DNA from: Aureibacter tunicatorum
GTDB taxonomy: Bacteria; Bacteroidota; Bacteroidia; Cytophagales; Cyclobacteriaceae
DNA: 64,000 nucleotides
Assembly: GCF_036492635.1 (NCBI RefSeq)
Contig: NZ_AP025306.1
Coordinates: 1 to 64,000 of the forward strand
Direction of reading: 5' to 3'
Made by a program: the position numbers and the translations under genes. Positions 34,199-43,570 of this stretch are shown here, piece by piece; the first letter of the stretch is position 1; each line of letters starts with the position of its first letter. The notes under the pieces were generated by a model. The model saw only the letters and a program-made list of their open reading frames with translations, was not told the DNA's origin and did no database searches.

Positions 34199-35044
34199 AT
34201 GATTCATAAGCATCAGCATTACGATTTATTAGGAAAAGTAGTATTGGAACGAGTGGTTTTCACTCCGCCATTGAGATTGAAAGAAGATATGCAAAGCGAA
34301 GCTTGTTTATTGTACTCAGTCAAAGGAAGCTCTAGCCTTTACGATACTGATCAGAAGCATAGCTTGGATTCAGGGAAAGGGGCACTGATGAAATGCGGCA
34401 ATTATTTCAACCATTGGCATATCAATAAAGACGATGCGCAAAACGAAGCGATTGCGATCCATTTGTATCCTGATTTGATACGCTATGTATACAGAGATGA
34501 TTTGCCCGAGTTTTTAACCGCTAAAGGAAAACACAGTGGCCCATCAGTGTTAATGCTCGATGGCAGTCAATTGCTGAAACCTTATATTGAGAGTTTGCTA
34601 TTGTATTTCAATAATCCGGAGATAGTGGATGAAGAAGTGATTGTGCTCAAAGTAAAGGAGTTGCTGAGTTTGCTGTATAAGATCAACAGCAATAATGTGC
34701 GAGAGATGATGCATGATTTGTTCAATCCTAACAATTTTGATTTTAAAAAGATCATCAGCAAAAATATCAATGAAGATTTGTCGATAGAAGAGTTGGCCCA
34801 TTTATGTAATTTGAGCTTGTCTAGTTTCAAACGAAAGTTCAAGGCCGTTTTTGACGATTCGCCGGCTTCTTATATCAAAAACAAACGCTTGGAGAAAGCG
34901 GCTCAGATGCTTCAAGTATCTCAAGACAGAGTTTCGGATATATGCTTTGATTGTGGATTTGCAAGCGTTGACAGTTTTTCAAAATCCTTCAAGCAGAGGT
35001 ATGGTTCTACTCCTTCGGACTATAGAAATCAGATGTTGAACTGA
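34199..35044 (+). CDS. AraC-family transcriptional regulator
   Basis: The 281-residue product has an N-terminal cupin-like half and C-terminal helix-turn-helix pair ('LSIEELAHLCNLSLSSFKRKFKAVFDDSPASYIKNKRLEKA' and 'RVSDICFDCGFASVDSFSKSFKQRYGSTPSDYR'). It lies 100 bp before a small membrane-protein gene, its likely neighbour target. Confidence 0.92.
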   Translation: MIHKHQHYDLLGKVVLERVVFTPPLRLKEDMQSEACLLYSVKGSSSLYDTDQKHSLDSGKGALMKCGNYFNHWHINKDDAQNEAIAIHLYPDLIRYVYRDDLPEFLTAKGKHSGPSVLMLDGSQLLKPYIESLLLYFNNPEIVDEEVIVLKVKELLSLLYKINSNNVREMMHDLFNPNNFDFKKIISKNINEDLSIEELAHLCNLSLSSFKRKFKAVFDDSPASYIKNKRLEKAAQMLQVSQDRVSDICFDCGFASVDSFSKSFKQRYGSTPSDYRNQMLN

Positions 35045-35143
35045 TTGAGCTAAATTAACGGATGATAGAACTTTAAATCCGTATGCGGAATGGTTTGATT
35101 GAGCACCTTTGTGATATAAACAATCACTAAAAGGAATAACATT

Positions 35144-35500
35144 ATGCAAACTTCAATCAAACAAGTCAACAAGCCCGTTTTTCTAAGAGTTATTTTTATT
35201 CTTAATGCTCTAATGATGTTTTTGCCCTTTGTCTTTTATTATGTCTTTACGACAAAGAATATTACCGTCGGCGATCTTGACCCAATGTGGATGGTTTATA
35301 CGGGAGTTGCTTATATCTTAAGCTTTGCTTTTCTGGTCTATTTTTTAAAGAACCGAAAGCTGACGGGATCGCGGATAATGTTTGTGATCAACATATTGAT
35401 AGCTTTGCCCGCTGGAGCGTATTTGGGAATCATTGTGGCGTTGATATCTTTGGCGCTTTCTTTATTTAACCGTAGAGTTTTAGCTTATTTTAATGCTTAG
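35144..35500 (+). CDS. Small four-helix membrane protein
   Basis: The 118-residue product has four hydrophobic helices, at about 14-32, 46-66, 74-90 and 93-108, and short charged loops. No catalytic residues are evident. I do not recognise a family. Its position just downstream of an AraC gene resembles regulator-controlled small membrane proteins common in Bacteroidota. Confidence 0.65.
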   Translation: MQTSIKQVNKPVFLRVIFILNALMMFLPFVFYYVFTTKNITVGDLDPMWMVYTGVAYILSFAFLVYFLKNRKLTGSRIMFVINILIALPAGAYLGIIVALISLALSLFNRRVLAYFNA

Positions 35501-35659
35501 ATTTTGATTTAAATGATCGTTTTGTTGTCAGTTAAAGGGCATTTAAACAGAAACTTAAATTCGAAGGTTACCGTATTTTTGGTTTCTGTTTTTTCTATAT
35601 TGTCGAATACGAAATATATTTTTTAGAAATTCATTATTCATCAATAAAATAGATCTCAA

Positions 35660-36481
35660 ATGATTGATATCGTTCATAAATTTCCAGAGTTGGATGCAAA
35701 ACTGATAGAACTGTTGCAGAGCTTGGAACAAGAAGAATGGAACAAGCCGACAGTAGCCAAGCTATGGGCCGTAAAAGATGTAGCAGCTCATTTGTTGGAT
35801 GGAAATATACGTATATTGTCTGGACTTCGAGATCATCATCATTTGGAATCTCCCGAGATTAATTCCTATCAGGATTTGCTTGATTTTTTGAATCATTTGA
35901 ACGCTGAATGGGTGCAGTCAATGAAGAGAGTCAGCCCGGAAATGTTGCTTGATTTGCTAGAGCATACAGGAAAGCCTTATTGCGATTATTATGCTTCGCT
36001 TGACCCTTTTGGAAAGGCTCTTTATCCAGTTGCTTGGGCAGGTGAAAATGAAAGCAAGAATTGGATGCATATCGCTCGTGATTATACCGAGAAGTTTTTG
36101 CACCAACAACAAATCCGTGATGCTGTGGGCAAGCAAGGAATAATGTCGGAAGAATATTTTTTGCCATTTCTGGAAGTATGCATGTACGCTTTGCCGCATG
36201 CATTGAGAAATGCCGCTGTGGTGAAAGGCAGTGTATTGAAAATGAGCATAGTTGGAGAAGTAAATGGAGAGTGGTTGGTACGGTTCAATGGCGAGATATG
36301 GGAATTAATTGATAGCATTCCTGTACAATCGATTAAGACTGAAGTGACTATTGATTCTTATGCATCATGGAAATTATTCTCAAAAAGCTTGAGGTATGCT
36401 GACTTGAAAGATAAAATAGAGATAAAAGGAGATATCGAATTGGGAAGAATCGCTGTCGATATGGTTTCCTTCATGGCCTAA
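35660..36481 (+). CDS. Maleylpyruvate-isomerase/DinB-like protein
   Basis: The 273-residue product opens with the DinB/MDMPI four-helix fold: 'ELDAKLIELLQSLEQEEWNKPTVAKLWAVKDVAAHLLDGNIR'. His-rich metal-site candidates follow ('HHHLES'; 'HIARDYTEKFLHQQQIRDAVG'). A C-terminal SCP2-like beta domain ends it. Family members are thiol-dependent isomerases or transferases, often working with bacillithiol or mycothiol, and the exact reaction is not deducible. It is a single transcription unit by spacing. Confidence 0.85.
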   Translation: MIDIVHKFPELDAKLIELLQSLEQEEWNKPTVAKLWAVKDVAAHLLDGNIRILSGLRDHHHLESPEINSYQDLLDFLNHLNAEWVQSMKRVSPEMLLDLLEHTGKPYCDYYASLDPFGKALYPVAWAGENESKNWMHIARDYTEKFLHQQQIRDAVGKQGIMSEEYFLPFLEVCMYALPHALRNAAVVKGSVLKMSIVGEVNGEWLVRFNGEIWELIDSIPVQSIKTEVTIDSYASWKLFSKSLRYADLKDKIEIKGDIELGRIAVDMVSFMA

Positions 36482-36739
36482 TGAAAGGTTGAGCTTTAGC
36501 TAGCGTTTACGTATTCCGTCGATTCATGAGTTAGAAATTTAAATAATTCTTTGATATGTTATTTATATATTCTAATTTTTGAATACTAAAGATTGTTGCA
36601 ATTGATTTTTTATACCATTTTATTTCCCTCTGGAGGGAACACAAAGGAGGAGGTTTAAAAAACCATAAAAAACTAATTGTGATCCTATATATTTTATCTA
36701 GTGAAATTTATTTTTTAGATCGTCGGAATCGTGAATGTT

Positions 36740-37606
36740 ATGAAAAAGATATTTTTGTTTTTACTACTGTCGGCTTTTTGTTTTGCTTGCCATGATGGAT
36801 CAAAAGCTGTTTATGACGGAGAAGCGATGGCAGAGATTGGGGAAGAAGTTCATGCGGTTGATATCCCAGCAAAAAAAATGACAGCGAATGCAGGCGTTGG
36901 AAGATCGGAAATTCAGCAAGAACGTAAGATTATTTGGTCCGCAAATGTAGAGTTTCAGGTGAAAAATGTGGATCAGTCAACAAGTAGAATTGGCGAATTG
37001 AGCCGAAAGCATGGAGCTTTTATCTCAGACATGAATCTGACTTCCAATAATTACCGAATAGCAAATAGAATTGTCATAAGAGTTGAGAGTTCACGATTTG
37101 ATTCGCTTTTGAATGACTTAAAAAGCGAATCTGTTTCCATGAAGAATATCAAAATCAAATCGCAGGATGTGACTGAAGAATTTATTGATATTCAGATTCG
37201 CTTGAAAACCAAAAAAGAAGTTAGGGAGCGATACATTCAGATTTTAAGGGATAAGACTGGAAATATAAGAGATGTCATTGAGGCTGAGGAAGCTATTCGC
37301 AAAATCACAGAGGAAATCGAAGCAAAGGAAGGCCGATTTAGGTACTTGAAGGATCAGATCAAGTTTAGCACGATTACCTTGAATATTTTTCAAGAGATAG
37401 AGCGTACTGAAGAAACCTATGCTTATGTAAAGCCTTATTCGGAAAAATTGGCGGAAGGTTTTGTCAATGGCTGGTCTATTGTAACGAGTCTATTATTGGC
37501 GATGGTAAATATTTGGCCACTGTTGATAATAGCTGTTGTGTTAGTCTGGAAAAGAAAATGGTTGGCAAGCAAGATTAGGAGAAAAAATGCGTCTGGGAAA
37601 AGTTAG
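36740..37606 (+). CDS. DUF4349 lipoprotein
   Basis: From ATG 36740 the 288-residue product has a lipoprotein signal (MKKIFLFLLLSAFCFAC). DUF4349 follows: 'ERKIIWSANVEFQVKNVDQSTSRIGELSRKHGAFISDMNL', a coiled-coil-like 'RDVIEAEEAIRKITEEIEAKEGRFRYLKDQ', 'IKFSTITLNIFQE', and a closing transmembrane helix ('SLLLAMVNIWPLLIIAVVLVW') with a basic tail. Such proteins are envelope components of unknown job. The next gene follows within a few bases. Confidence 0.9.
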   Translation: MKKIFLFLLLSAFCFACHDGSKAVYDGEAMAEIGEEVHAVDIPAKKMTANAGVGRSEIQQERKIIWSANVEFQVKNVDQSTSRIGELSRKHGAFISDMNLTSNNYRIANRIVIRVESSRFDSLLNDLKSESVSMKNIKIKSQDVTEEFIDIQIRLKTKKEVRERYIQILRDKTGNIRDVIEAEEAIRKITEEIEAKEGRFRYLKDQIKFSTITLNIFQEIERTEETYAYVKPYSEKLAEGFVNGWSIVTSLLLAMVNIWPLLIIAVVLVWKRKWLASKIRRKNASGKS

Positions 37607-37610
37607 GGAT

Positions 37611-38057
37611 ATGAACTTGTTAGTTAAGCTATTATACAAAAAGGGTCTTGTCCGTTTTTCTGCTGATACATATGATGTGTGGAAAGAAAAAGGATTGATT
37701 AGGAACTTTATTTTTATAGTGAAGCATTCTCTATTTTCGAAAAGAATGGAGATGATTCTGTACTTGCTTCATTTTGAAAAGGATGATGAAGCGAGAAAAA
37801 TACTGTTTGAATTAGTGGACGATCCCATTCAAATTGTTTCTGCCAAGGCGATCGAGGGGCTAATGAGAACGGAACTTTCAACTCAAGAGTCGTCGAAGCT
37901 GGAGTCAAAACTGAAGTTTTGGAAGATAAGAAATAAAGAAGAGAAACACTGGGCTAAAATACCTAGGCATGGGAATGTATTTGTTGATCAAGATTCTTCA
38001 TACAGCTCTAGAAAAATGGATGCATCTATTGGCTTTGGAATGATGGATGTTTTTTAA
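37611..38057 (+). CDS. Unrecognised 148-aa protein
   Basis: ATG 37611 follows the DUF4349 stop (37606) by 4 bp. An earlier ATG at 37587 would overlap that gene by 20 bp. The product is largely helical with a HEAT-like middle ('MEMILYLLHFEKDDEARKILFELVDDPIQIVSAKAIEGLMR') and a polar C-terminus. Family unknown. Its stop overlaps the start of the next gene, so the three genes are probably one transcript. Confidence 0.6.
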   Translation: MNLLVKLLYKKGLVRFSADTYDVWKEKGLIRNFIFIVKHSLFSKRMEMILYLLHFEKDDEARKILFELVDDPIQIVSAKAIEGLMRTELSTQESSKLESKLKFWKIRNKEEKHWAKIPRHGNVFVDQDSSYSSRKMDASIGFGMMDVF

Positions 38058-38763
38058 TTTAATTACTAATTTGGAAAAGTTATTAGCAAGTATTGGTATA
38101 CAGGAGTATAATTCATTTATATATGAATATGAATCTGTGCGTATCGATTGGTGGGATGTTGATGAAAAAGTATCACTTGAAATAGAAGTTCATCAGCATG
38201 ATGATTTGCAAAGTGAATTGAGTGTTGTTTTTTGTCTGGATACAGAAGGTATTGCCGAAAGGACAGTGGTATTTTATGCTTTATTTGAAAATGCTAAACT
38301 TATAGATAAAGCTTTTGTCGCAAAACGTGTTTGTACTGCATTGGGTTTTGAAAGTAATTTTCAATTTTCCGAAGACCAGAATGCATTCATAATTGAATCC
38401 TATGAAGATGCCATTAGCATATTGTCCAAAATTCTAGATTTACTAAGTAATAAAGAACCACTTTTGGTAAATGATTTAAAGGACAAAGAAGAATCTGAAC
38501 GATCAGATATTTACTTTGAGGTTGGCGACACACTTGAGCATTTTATTGCAATGTTAGCTGTTAATTCTGATGATATAAATCAAGGAAGTATTGAAAATGT
38601 GATGGAGCTAGCTTCCTTGTATGAAGGAAATGAATATTTGGAAGATTTAAAAAGGGATGTTAATTCTGAAATAGAAAAACAGAGAGATTTTGATATAAGT
38701 GCTAATGATTTGAACTTAGTAAAGAAAACAATAAAAAATTATACGATAAAAGAATCTAAGTAA
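38047..38763 (+). CDS. Unrecognised acidic 238-aa protein
   Basis: ATG 38047 overlaps the previous gene by 11 bp. The protein is strongly acidic with no export signal ('YESVRIDWWDVDEKVSLEIEVHQHDDLQSELSVVFCLDT', then an all-helical second half 'DIYFEVGDTLEHFIAMLAVNSDDIN'). It resembles small regulatory or immunity-like proteins in composition only. No domain recognised. Confidence 0.6.
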   Translation: MFFNLITNLEKLLASIGIQEYNSFIYEYESVRIDWWDVDEKVSLEIEVHQHDDLQSELSVVFCLDTEGIAERTVVFYALFENAKLIDKAFVAKRVCTALGFESNFQFSEDQNAFIIESYEDAISILSKILDLLSNKEPLLVNDLKDKEESERSDIYFEVGDTLEHFIAMLAVNSDDINQGSIENVMELASLYEGNEYLEDLKRDVNSEIEKQRDFDISANDLNLVKKTIKNYTIKESK

Positions 38764-38770
38764 ATCAATT

Positions 38771-39433
38771 ATGAATTCTCAGAAAGAAATAGAATTGAAA
38801 GAGCTTTCTTCTCAATTAAGCAAACCTGACGGAAAGAATGGTGTCGATGTAGCATTTGCGATGAATGAGACAAACAAGGAAATGGTGCGTTATTCGATAG
38901 AGGAGCTGAACGCCAGCGATAAAAATCTTATTTTGGAAATCGGTCATGGAAATGCCCTTCATCTTACAGATATCATGGATGACGCGGGCGAATTGCATTA
39001 TACAGGCTTGGAAATTTCAGAGACGATGCAAGAGGAAGCTGTTCGCATCAATAAAAAATATGTTGAAGCGCGACAAGCGGAGTTTTTAGTATACGACGGA
39101 GAGCTCTTGCCATTTGAAGACAATGCGTTTGATAAGATTATGACGGTGAACACGATCTATTTTTGGAGCAATCCGATTTCCTTTGCCAAAGAAATTTATC
39201 GAGTATTGAAGCCTGGAGGCGTATTGGTGATTACCTTTGCTACGAAAGAATTTATGGTCAATTTGCCTTTGGCTGATGATAGATTTGAATTATACAATGA
39301 GGAAATATTTCGCTCGCTCATCGATGAAACCAGTTTGCGGATAATGGAAATTATCAAAAGACAAGATCGCGTGGATAGCCAGTTGATTGAGTTGGCTAAT
39401 AGAGATTATTTAATTAGTAAATTAACAAAATAG
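38771..39433 (+). CDS. Class I SAM-dependent methyltransferase
   Basis: The 220-residue product has SAM motif I as 'LILEIGHGNALHLTDI', the acidic 'TGLEISETMQEEAV' (motif II), 'FLVYDGELLPFEDNAFDKIMTVNTIYFW' (motif III/IV) and 'YRVLKPGGVLVITFAT'. The substrate is unknown. It overlaps the next gene by one base (TAGTG), so the two are translationally linked. Confidence 0.92.
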   Translation: MNSQKEIELKELSSQLSKPDGKNGVDVAFAMNETNKEMVRYSIEELNASDKNLILEIGHGNALHLTDIMDDAGELHYTGLEISETMQEEAVRINKKYVEARQAEFLVYDGELLPFEDNAFDKIMTVNTIYFWSNPISFAKEIYRVLKPGGVLVITFATKEFMVNLPLADDRFELYNEEIFRSLIDETSLRIMEIIKRQDRVDSQLIELANRDYLISKLTK

Positions 39434-40098
39434 TGAATAGAAATATACTTGTCGTATTTGACATAGATGGTACTTTGACCGATAGTGTCAAGCAACATCA
39501 ACAAGCTTTTGCGGAAATTTTGAAGGACATGGGCGTGGAAAGTCATGCTGAATTCAAATCTTTCAAGCATCATACTGACAGCTTTATAGCTAAGGAAATT
39601 TACGAGTCGAGCCTTCAGGCATCATTTACAGGAGATAAGAAGGATGCTTTCGAAAAAGCGCTGTCAAGCAAGCTAAGCCAAGAAGCGTTTGATGAAATCA
39701 AGGGAGCTAAGGCATTGATAGATTCCTTGAAAAATGCCCCTCAATATGGTTTTTGTTTTGCAACGGGATCGTTGAGAAGGCCAGCATCGCATAAGTTGAA
39801 CTCCATTGGGATTGAATTTGATGAGGCCCAATTGGTCGCTTCAGATGACATTTACGAAAGGGAAGCGATCGTGCAACAAGCGATCAACAAAGCCTCCGAA
39901 TATTACGGAGTGGATACTTTTGAAAGAATCGTATCTGTGGGCGATGGTTTGTGGGATTTGAGAACGGCAAATAATTTAAATCTTGAGTTTGTAGGCGTTG
40001 GCGAGACTAATTATGATTTGCTTTTGGAAAATGGCGCTGAAACAGTATTGAGGGATTTAACAGGGTTTAGCTTAGAATCAAAAGCGGAAAGCCTGTAG
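39433..40098 (+). CDS. HAD-superfamily phosphatase
   Basis: It starts with GTG sharing a base with the preceding stop. The 221-residue product carries motif I 'VFDIDGTLTDS', motif II 'FCFATGSLRRPA' and motif IV 'IVSVGDGLWDLRTA'. The helical cap between motifs I and II is of the phosphoglycolate-phosphatase/beta-phosphoglucomutase type. Substrate unknown. It probably shares a transcript with the methyltransferase and perhaps the following hydrolase. Confidence 0.92.
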   Translation: MNRNILVVFDIDGTLTDSVKQHQQAFAEILKDMGVESHAEFKSFKHHTDSFIAKEIYESSLQASFTGDKKDAFEKALSSKLSQEAFDEIKGAKALIDSLKNAPQYGFCFATGSLRRPASHKLNSIGIEFDEAQLVASDDIYEREAIVQQAINKASEYYGVDTFERIVSVGDGLWDLRTANNLNLEFVGVGETNYDLLLENGAETVLRDLTGFSLESKAESL

Positions 40099-40133
40099 CA
40101 TTAAAAGTATTGTTGAATATAAGTTGAAACCCA

Positions 40134-41159
40134 TTGAAAAAGCTATATATCTTTATTCTGATCGCATTGCATATCTTTGTTTGTTGCTCTCCGAATACTG
40201 CCAAACATGAGGTAACAAATATTGATAATAATCGCTTATCCGCTCAAGTGGATTCGGTTTTAGCTAATCATGCGTTCAATGGAGTCGTTTTGATTGCTAA
40301 AGATACGATTCCATTGTACAAGTCCGCTTTGGGCTATGCCGATCTTGAAGAAAAATCGCAACTCAAACTTGAACATCAGTTCGTCATAGGCTCGATCAGC
40401 AAGCAGATTACCGCTGTTTTGGTAATGCGAGAATTTGAGAAAGGAAATTTGGTTTTGGAGGATAAGTTAGGTGAATATCTGACACATTTGAAGCAAGATT
40501 GGAAAGATGAGGTTTCAATTCACCATTTGTTGGCTCACACTCATGGGATTAGTGATATAAACCAACCGTTAGATTTCGAGCCGGGAACACAATTCCAATA
40601 TTCTCAACTTGGCTATGATTTGTTGGCCCAAGTCTTGGAAAAGAAGACGGGGAAGACATTTTTGGACTTGTCAAGCAATTTGTTCGACGAATATGGACTG
40701 AGAAACACGTTTCATCCTAAGAGTAAGAATTACAAACGTTTGGTCAAAGGTTATGAGATCTCTGAGAGAGGTGATTTAGTATACTCGTCGAGCAGTTTGC
40801 AGAATTATGCCGCTGCTGGTTCTTTTATTTCTAATGCTGAAGATCTGGCGAAGTGGAATGTGTTGCTTCATACAGGCAAGTTGGTAAGCGTGAATACATT
40901 GGACTTGATGAAAACAAGATATGCGACAAGAAAGCATCCGGTTTTTGAGGAAGTAGAATACGGGTACGGATTGATTTACAAAAAGAATCATAAGGAAAGT
41001 CAGATCGGCGCATTGGGCTTTGCCCCGGGTTTTGCTTTGGCGAATTATTATCATCCGGCTTCGAAGATAAGCTTGGTTGTATTATGCAATGCTTTGGAGG
41101 ATAGGGATGATTTCAAAAAAGTGTTCGAAGTGCATACGGAACTTATGAAGTTGATGTGA
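40134..41159 (+). CDS. Beta-lactamase-like serine hydrolase (class C fold), lipoprotein
   Basis: The 341-residue product starts at TTG 40134 and has a lipoprotein-type signal (LHIFVCC). The S-x-x-K motif is SISK in 'FVIGSISKQITAVLVM', the Tyr motif lies in 'FQYSQLGYDLLAQVLEKK', and the remainder is a standard penicillin-binding/EstB-like fold. It lacks a TPR tail, unlike the frameshifted gene at 10.3 kb. Likely function is peptidase or esterase activity in the periplasm. Confidence 0.88.
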   Translation: MKKLYIFILIALHIFVCCSPNTAKHEVTNIDNNRLSAQVDSVLANHAFNGVVLIAKDTIPLYKSALGYADLEEKSQLKLEHQFVIGSISKQITAVLVMREFEKGNLVLEDKLGEYLTHLKQDWKDEVSIHHLLAHTHGISDINQPLDFEPGTQFQYSQLGYDLLAQVLEKKTGKTFLDLSSNLFDEYGLRNTFHPKSKNYKRLVKGYEISERGDLVYSSSSLQNYAAAGSFISNAEDLAKWNVLLHTGKLVSVNTLDLMKTRYATRKHPVFEEVEYGYGLIYKKNHKESQIGALGFAPGFALANYYHPASKISLVVLCNALEDRDDFKKVFEVHTELMKLM

Positions 41160-41466
41160 ATATTTTGAGTTTCTTTCATTAAGCAAGTAGTTTTTACTAA
41201 GTGCTGAATTATGTTCATCATGATTAGCTTTTAATGATTCTCTTGGTTACCCTTCTTTGTATTTCTTCTACAGGAAAATATTATGGTTTGAAAAATCAAT
41301 CGCGACAATGTCTGGTATAGAAGAAGATTCAAGATTATTGCGGTACTTGAGTTCAGTAGAAAAAATAAAGTCATTGAATCGTTTACATTGAACGGTCAAA
41401 TGCAGAAATTAGGTAAAAGCGCTAAGTTAGTGCTTGAGATTTATTATCAATTATTAATTTCTAGTG
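41160..41466. other. Gene-free interval
   Basis: About 307 bp between the serine hydrolase and a GNAT gene. It holds only a 27-codon open frame (41308-41391) with no recognisable features. No repeat or RNA element was seen. Confidence 0.5.
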
Positions 41467-41928
41467 ATGATCGAATTAAAACCATTTACAGAAGAAGATT
41501 TTGAGACATTAATAAGCTGGGTGAACAGCAAGGAGGAACTCTATCAGTTTGCAGGATCGATATTCGATTATCCTCTGACCGATGATCAGCTTAAGAATTA
41601 TATTCAAATGGAGGACAAGAAGCCTTTTAAAGTAGTATTGTCTTCTACAAATGAGTCGATAGGCCACTGTGAATTGAATTTTGAAAATGGCAACAGAAGG
41701 ATCTCAAGAGTTTTGTTGGGAAGAAAAGATTTGAGAGGGATGAATATCGGAGGACAGATTATTCGAAATTTGGTAGAGTTGATGTTTGAAAATCCGGAGA
41801 AACAAGAGGTTGATCTCAATATCTTTGATTGGAATAAAGCAGCGATCAACTGCTATCAGAAAGTTGGTTTCAATTTCTCCGATACAATGGGGTTAAAAAC
41901 TTGCAACAACTGTTCAAATTCTGCTTGA
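41467..41928 (+). CDS. GNAT-family N-acetyltransferase
   Basis: ATG 41467 gives 153 residues (a GTG one codon earlier is the longest start). The fold is clear: 'MIELKPFTEEDFETLISWVNSKEELYQF', acetyl-CoA motif 'RKDLRGMNIGGQIIRNLVELMFEN' and 'DWNKAAINCYQKVGFNF'. This is the Rim/SSAT-like layout with 'RGMNIGGQ' in place of the usual RGxGxG. Substrate unknown. Confidence 0.88.
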   Translation: MIELKPFTEEDFETLISWVNSKEELYQFAGSIFDYPLTDDQLKNYIQMEDKKPFKVVLSSTNESIGHCELNFENGNRRISRVLLGRKDLRGMNIGGQIIRNLVELMFENPEKQEVDLNIFDWNKAAINCYQKVGFNFSDTMGLKTCNNCSNSA

Positions 41929-42142
41929 TATAGACTCGTTAATGATGTAGTTTTGATAATTGCTTTTATTTAGTTATAAAGGGAAGGTCGAAGGTCCTAA
42001 TTTAACTATTTAAAAGCATTTTTTTATCTATACAAAACTAATCGTGATAAGGTCTAATATTATATTAACAGGATTCTTAATAAATTTAATTTTAATAAAA
42101 TTTATAAGTATATTTATTTTTTTATATAAAAAATATGTTAGC

Positions 42143-43570
42143 ATGAATAAAATAAATATACTACTAGTATTAATTGTATTAATTACGTCATTTGACTGCT
42201 CTTCTAGAAGAAGAGCTGAAGATTATCCAGATTTTGAGATTTCAGGTACTGAAATTATTGATTACCATGGAGTTTCTAAAGATGTTGTTATCCCTGATTT
42301 TATAACAAGTATTGGAAAAAAGGCTTTTTATCAAAAAGGATTGACAAGTGTTACCATTCCTACTTCAGTGATAAATATTAAAGATTCTTCTTTTTTTAAA
42401 AATAAATTAAGAAAAATTATTATACCTAATTCAGTAACAAATATTGGAAAGTCATCTTTCTCTAAGAATGGATTAAGGAGTGTTACTATTCCTAATTCAA
42501 TAAAAAGCATTGAAGAATATTCTTTTTCTTATAATACACTAGATAGTATTACTATTCCTAATTCGGTGAAAAGTATTGAAGATGGGGCTTTTTATAATAA
42601 CCATTTAAAGAGCATTAACATCCCTAATTCGGTGGAAAGCATTGGAAAATCAGCTTTTTCTTATAATCAATTAGTGAGTGTTACTATTCCTAATTCAGTG
42701 AAAAATATTGGAGGATGGGCTTTTCATCATAATGATTTAAAGAGCGTTAATATTTCTAAGTCAGTATCAATTATTAGAAAAAGGACTTTTGATATTAATC
42801 GATTAGAAAGTATTATCATTCCTAGTTCTGTAAAGAGTATTGGAGAATCAGCTTTCTCAAATAATCAATTAACGAGTGTTACCATTCCTAATTCAGTGAA
42901 AATTATAGGAGAGTTTGCTTTTAATCGAAATCATCTAACGAATATTACTATTCCTAATTCAGTAACGATTATTGGAGAGTTCGCTTTTAATAATAATCAA
43001 CTAATGAATGTTACCATTCCTAATTCAGTGATAAGTATTGGAGGAAGTGCTTTTTCCGATAATCAATTAACGAGTGTTACCATTCCTAATTCAGTAACAA
43101 GCATTGAAAGATCAGTTTTTTCTGATAATAAGCTTACGAATGTTACTATTCCTAATTCAGTAACAATTATTGGAGAGTTCGCTTTTAATAAAAATCAACT
43201 AATGAATGTTACCATTCCTAATTCAGTAACAAATATTGAAAGATCAGTTTTTTCTAATAATAAGCTAACGAATGTTACTATTCCTAATTCAGTAATAAGT
43301 ATTGGAGCATGGGCTTTTGCTAATAATGAATTAACGAGTGTTACTATTCCCAATTCAGTGATACGTATTGGAGACTCAGCTTTCTCTGATAATCAATTGA
43401 CGAGTGTTACCATTCCCCATTCAGTAAAAAATATTAAAGGTTATCCTTTTAATTATAATCCATTAAAAAGTGTTATCATCCATGATTCAGTATTTGTTTT
43501 TGATGAAAATTTAACTCCTATATACAAAGGGATAAATAATATTGAAAAAAAGGAAAGTATTATCAAATAA
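42143..43570 (+). CDS. BspA-type leucine-rich-repeat lipoprotein
   Basis: ATG 42143 starts a lipoprotein signal ([19 protein letters not shown], Cys19). An open frame extends upstream to 42044, but the signal decides the start. The mature part is about 18 tandem units of 22 residues with consensus [22 protein letters not shown]. This is the BspA/LRR_5 type known from Bacteroidota surface proteins that bind host or matrix proteins. Several units are nearly identical (for example the '[10 protein letters not shown]' and '[10 protein letters not shown]' units recur). The DNA repeat is 66 bp. GC is clearly lower than in the flanking genes. The last unit degrades into '[18 protein letters not shown]'. 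Confidence 0.95.
   Translation: MNKINILLVLIVLITSFDCSSRRRAEDYPDFEISGTEIIDYHGVSKDVVIPDFITSIGKKAFYQKGLTSVTIPTSVINIKDSSFFKNKLRKIIIPNSVTNIGKSSFSKNGLRSVTIPNSIKSIEEYSFSYNTLDSITIPNSVKSIEDGAFYNNHLKSINIPNSVESIGKSAFSYNQLVSVTIPNSVKNIGGWAFHHNDLKSVNISKSVSIIRKRTFDINRLESIIIPSSVKSIGESAFSNNQLTSVTIPNSVKIIGEFAFNRNHLTNITIPNSVTIIGEFAFNNNQLMNVTIPNSVISIGGSAFSDNQLTSVTIPNSVTSIERSVFSDNKLTNVTIPNSVTIIGEFAFNKNQLMNVTIPNSVTNIERSVFSNNKLTNVTIPNSVISIGAWAFANNELTSVTIPNSVIRIGDSAFSDNQLTSVTIPHSVKNIKGYPFNYNPLKSVIIHDSVFVFDENLTPIYKGINNIEKKESIIK
42320..43470 (+). repeat. 66-bp intragenic repeats of the LRR gene
   Basis: The block encodes the 22-residue units and has strong base-level similarity between units, mostly in ATTCCTAATTCAGT. 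Longer segments (132 bp, two units) are duplicated near the middle, around 42960-43270. Confidence 0.8.

Noticed and set aside
41308-41391. 27-codon frame before the GNAT gene
   Set aside because: There is no leader, no similarity to the GG-peptides and no supporting context.
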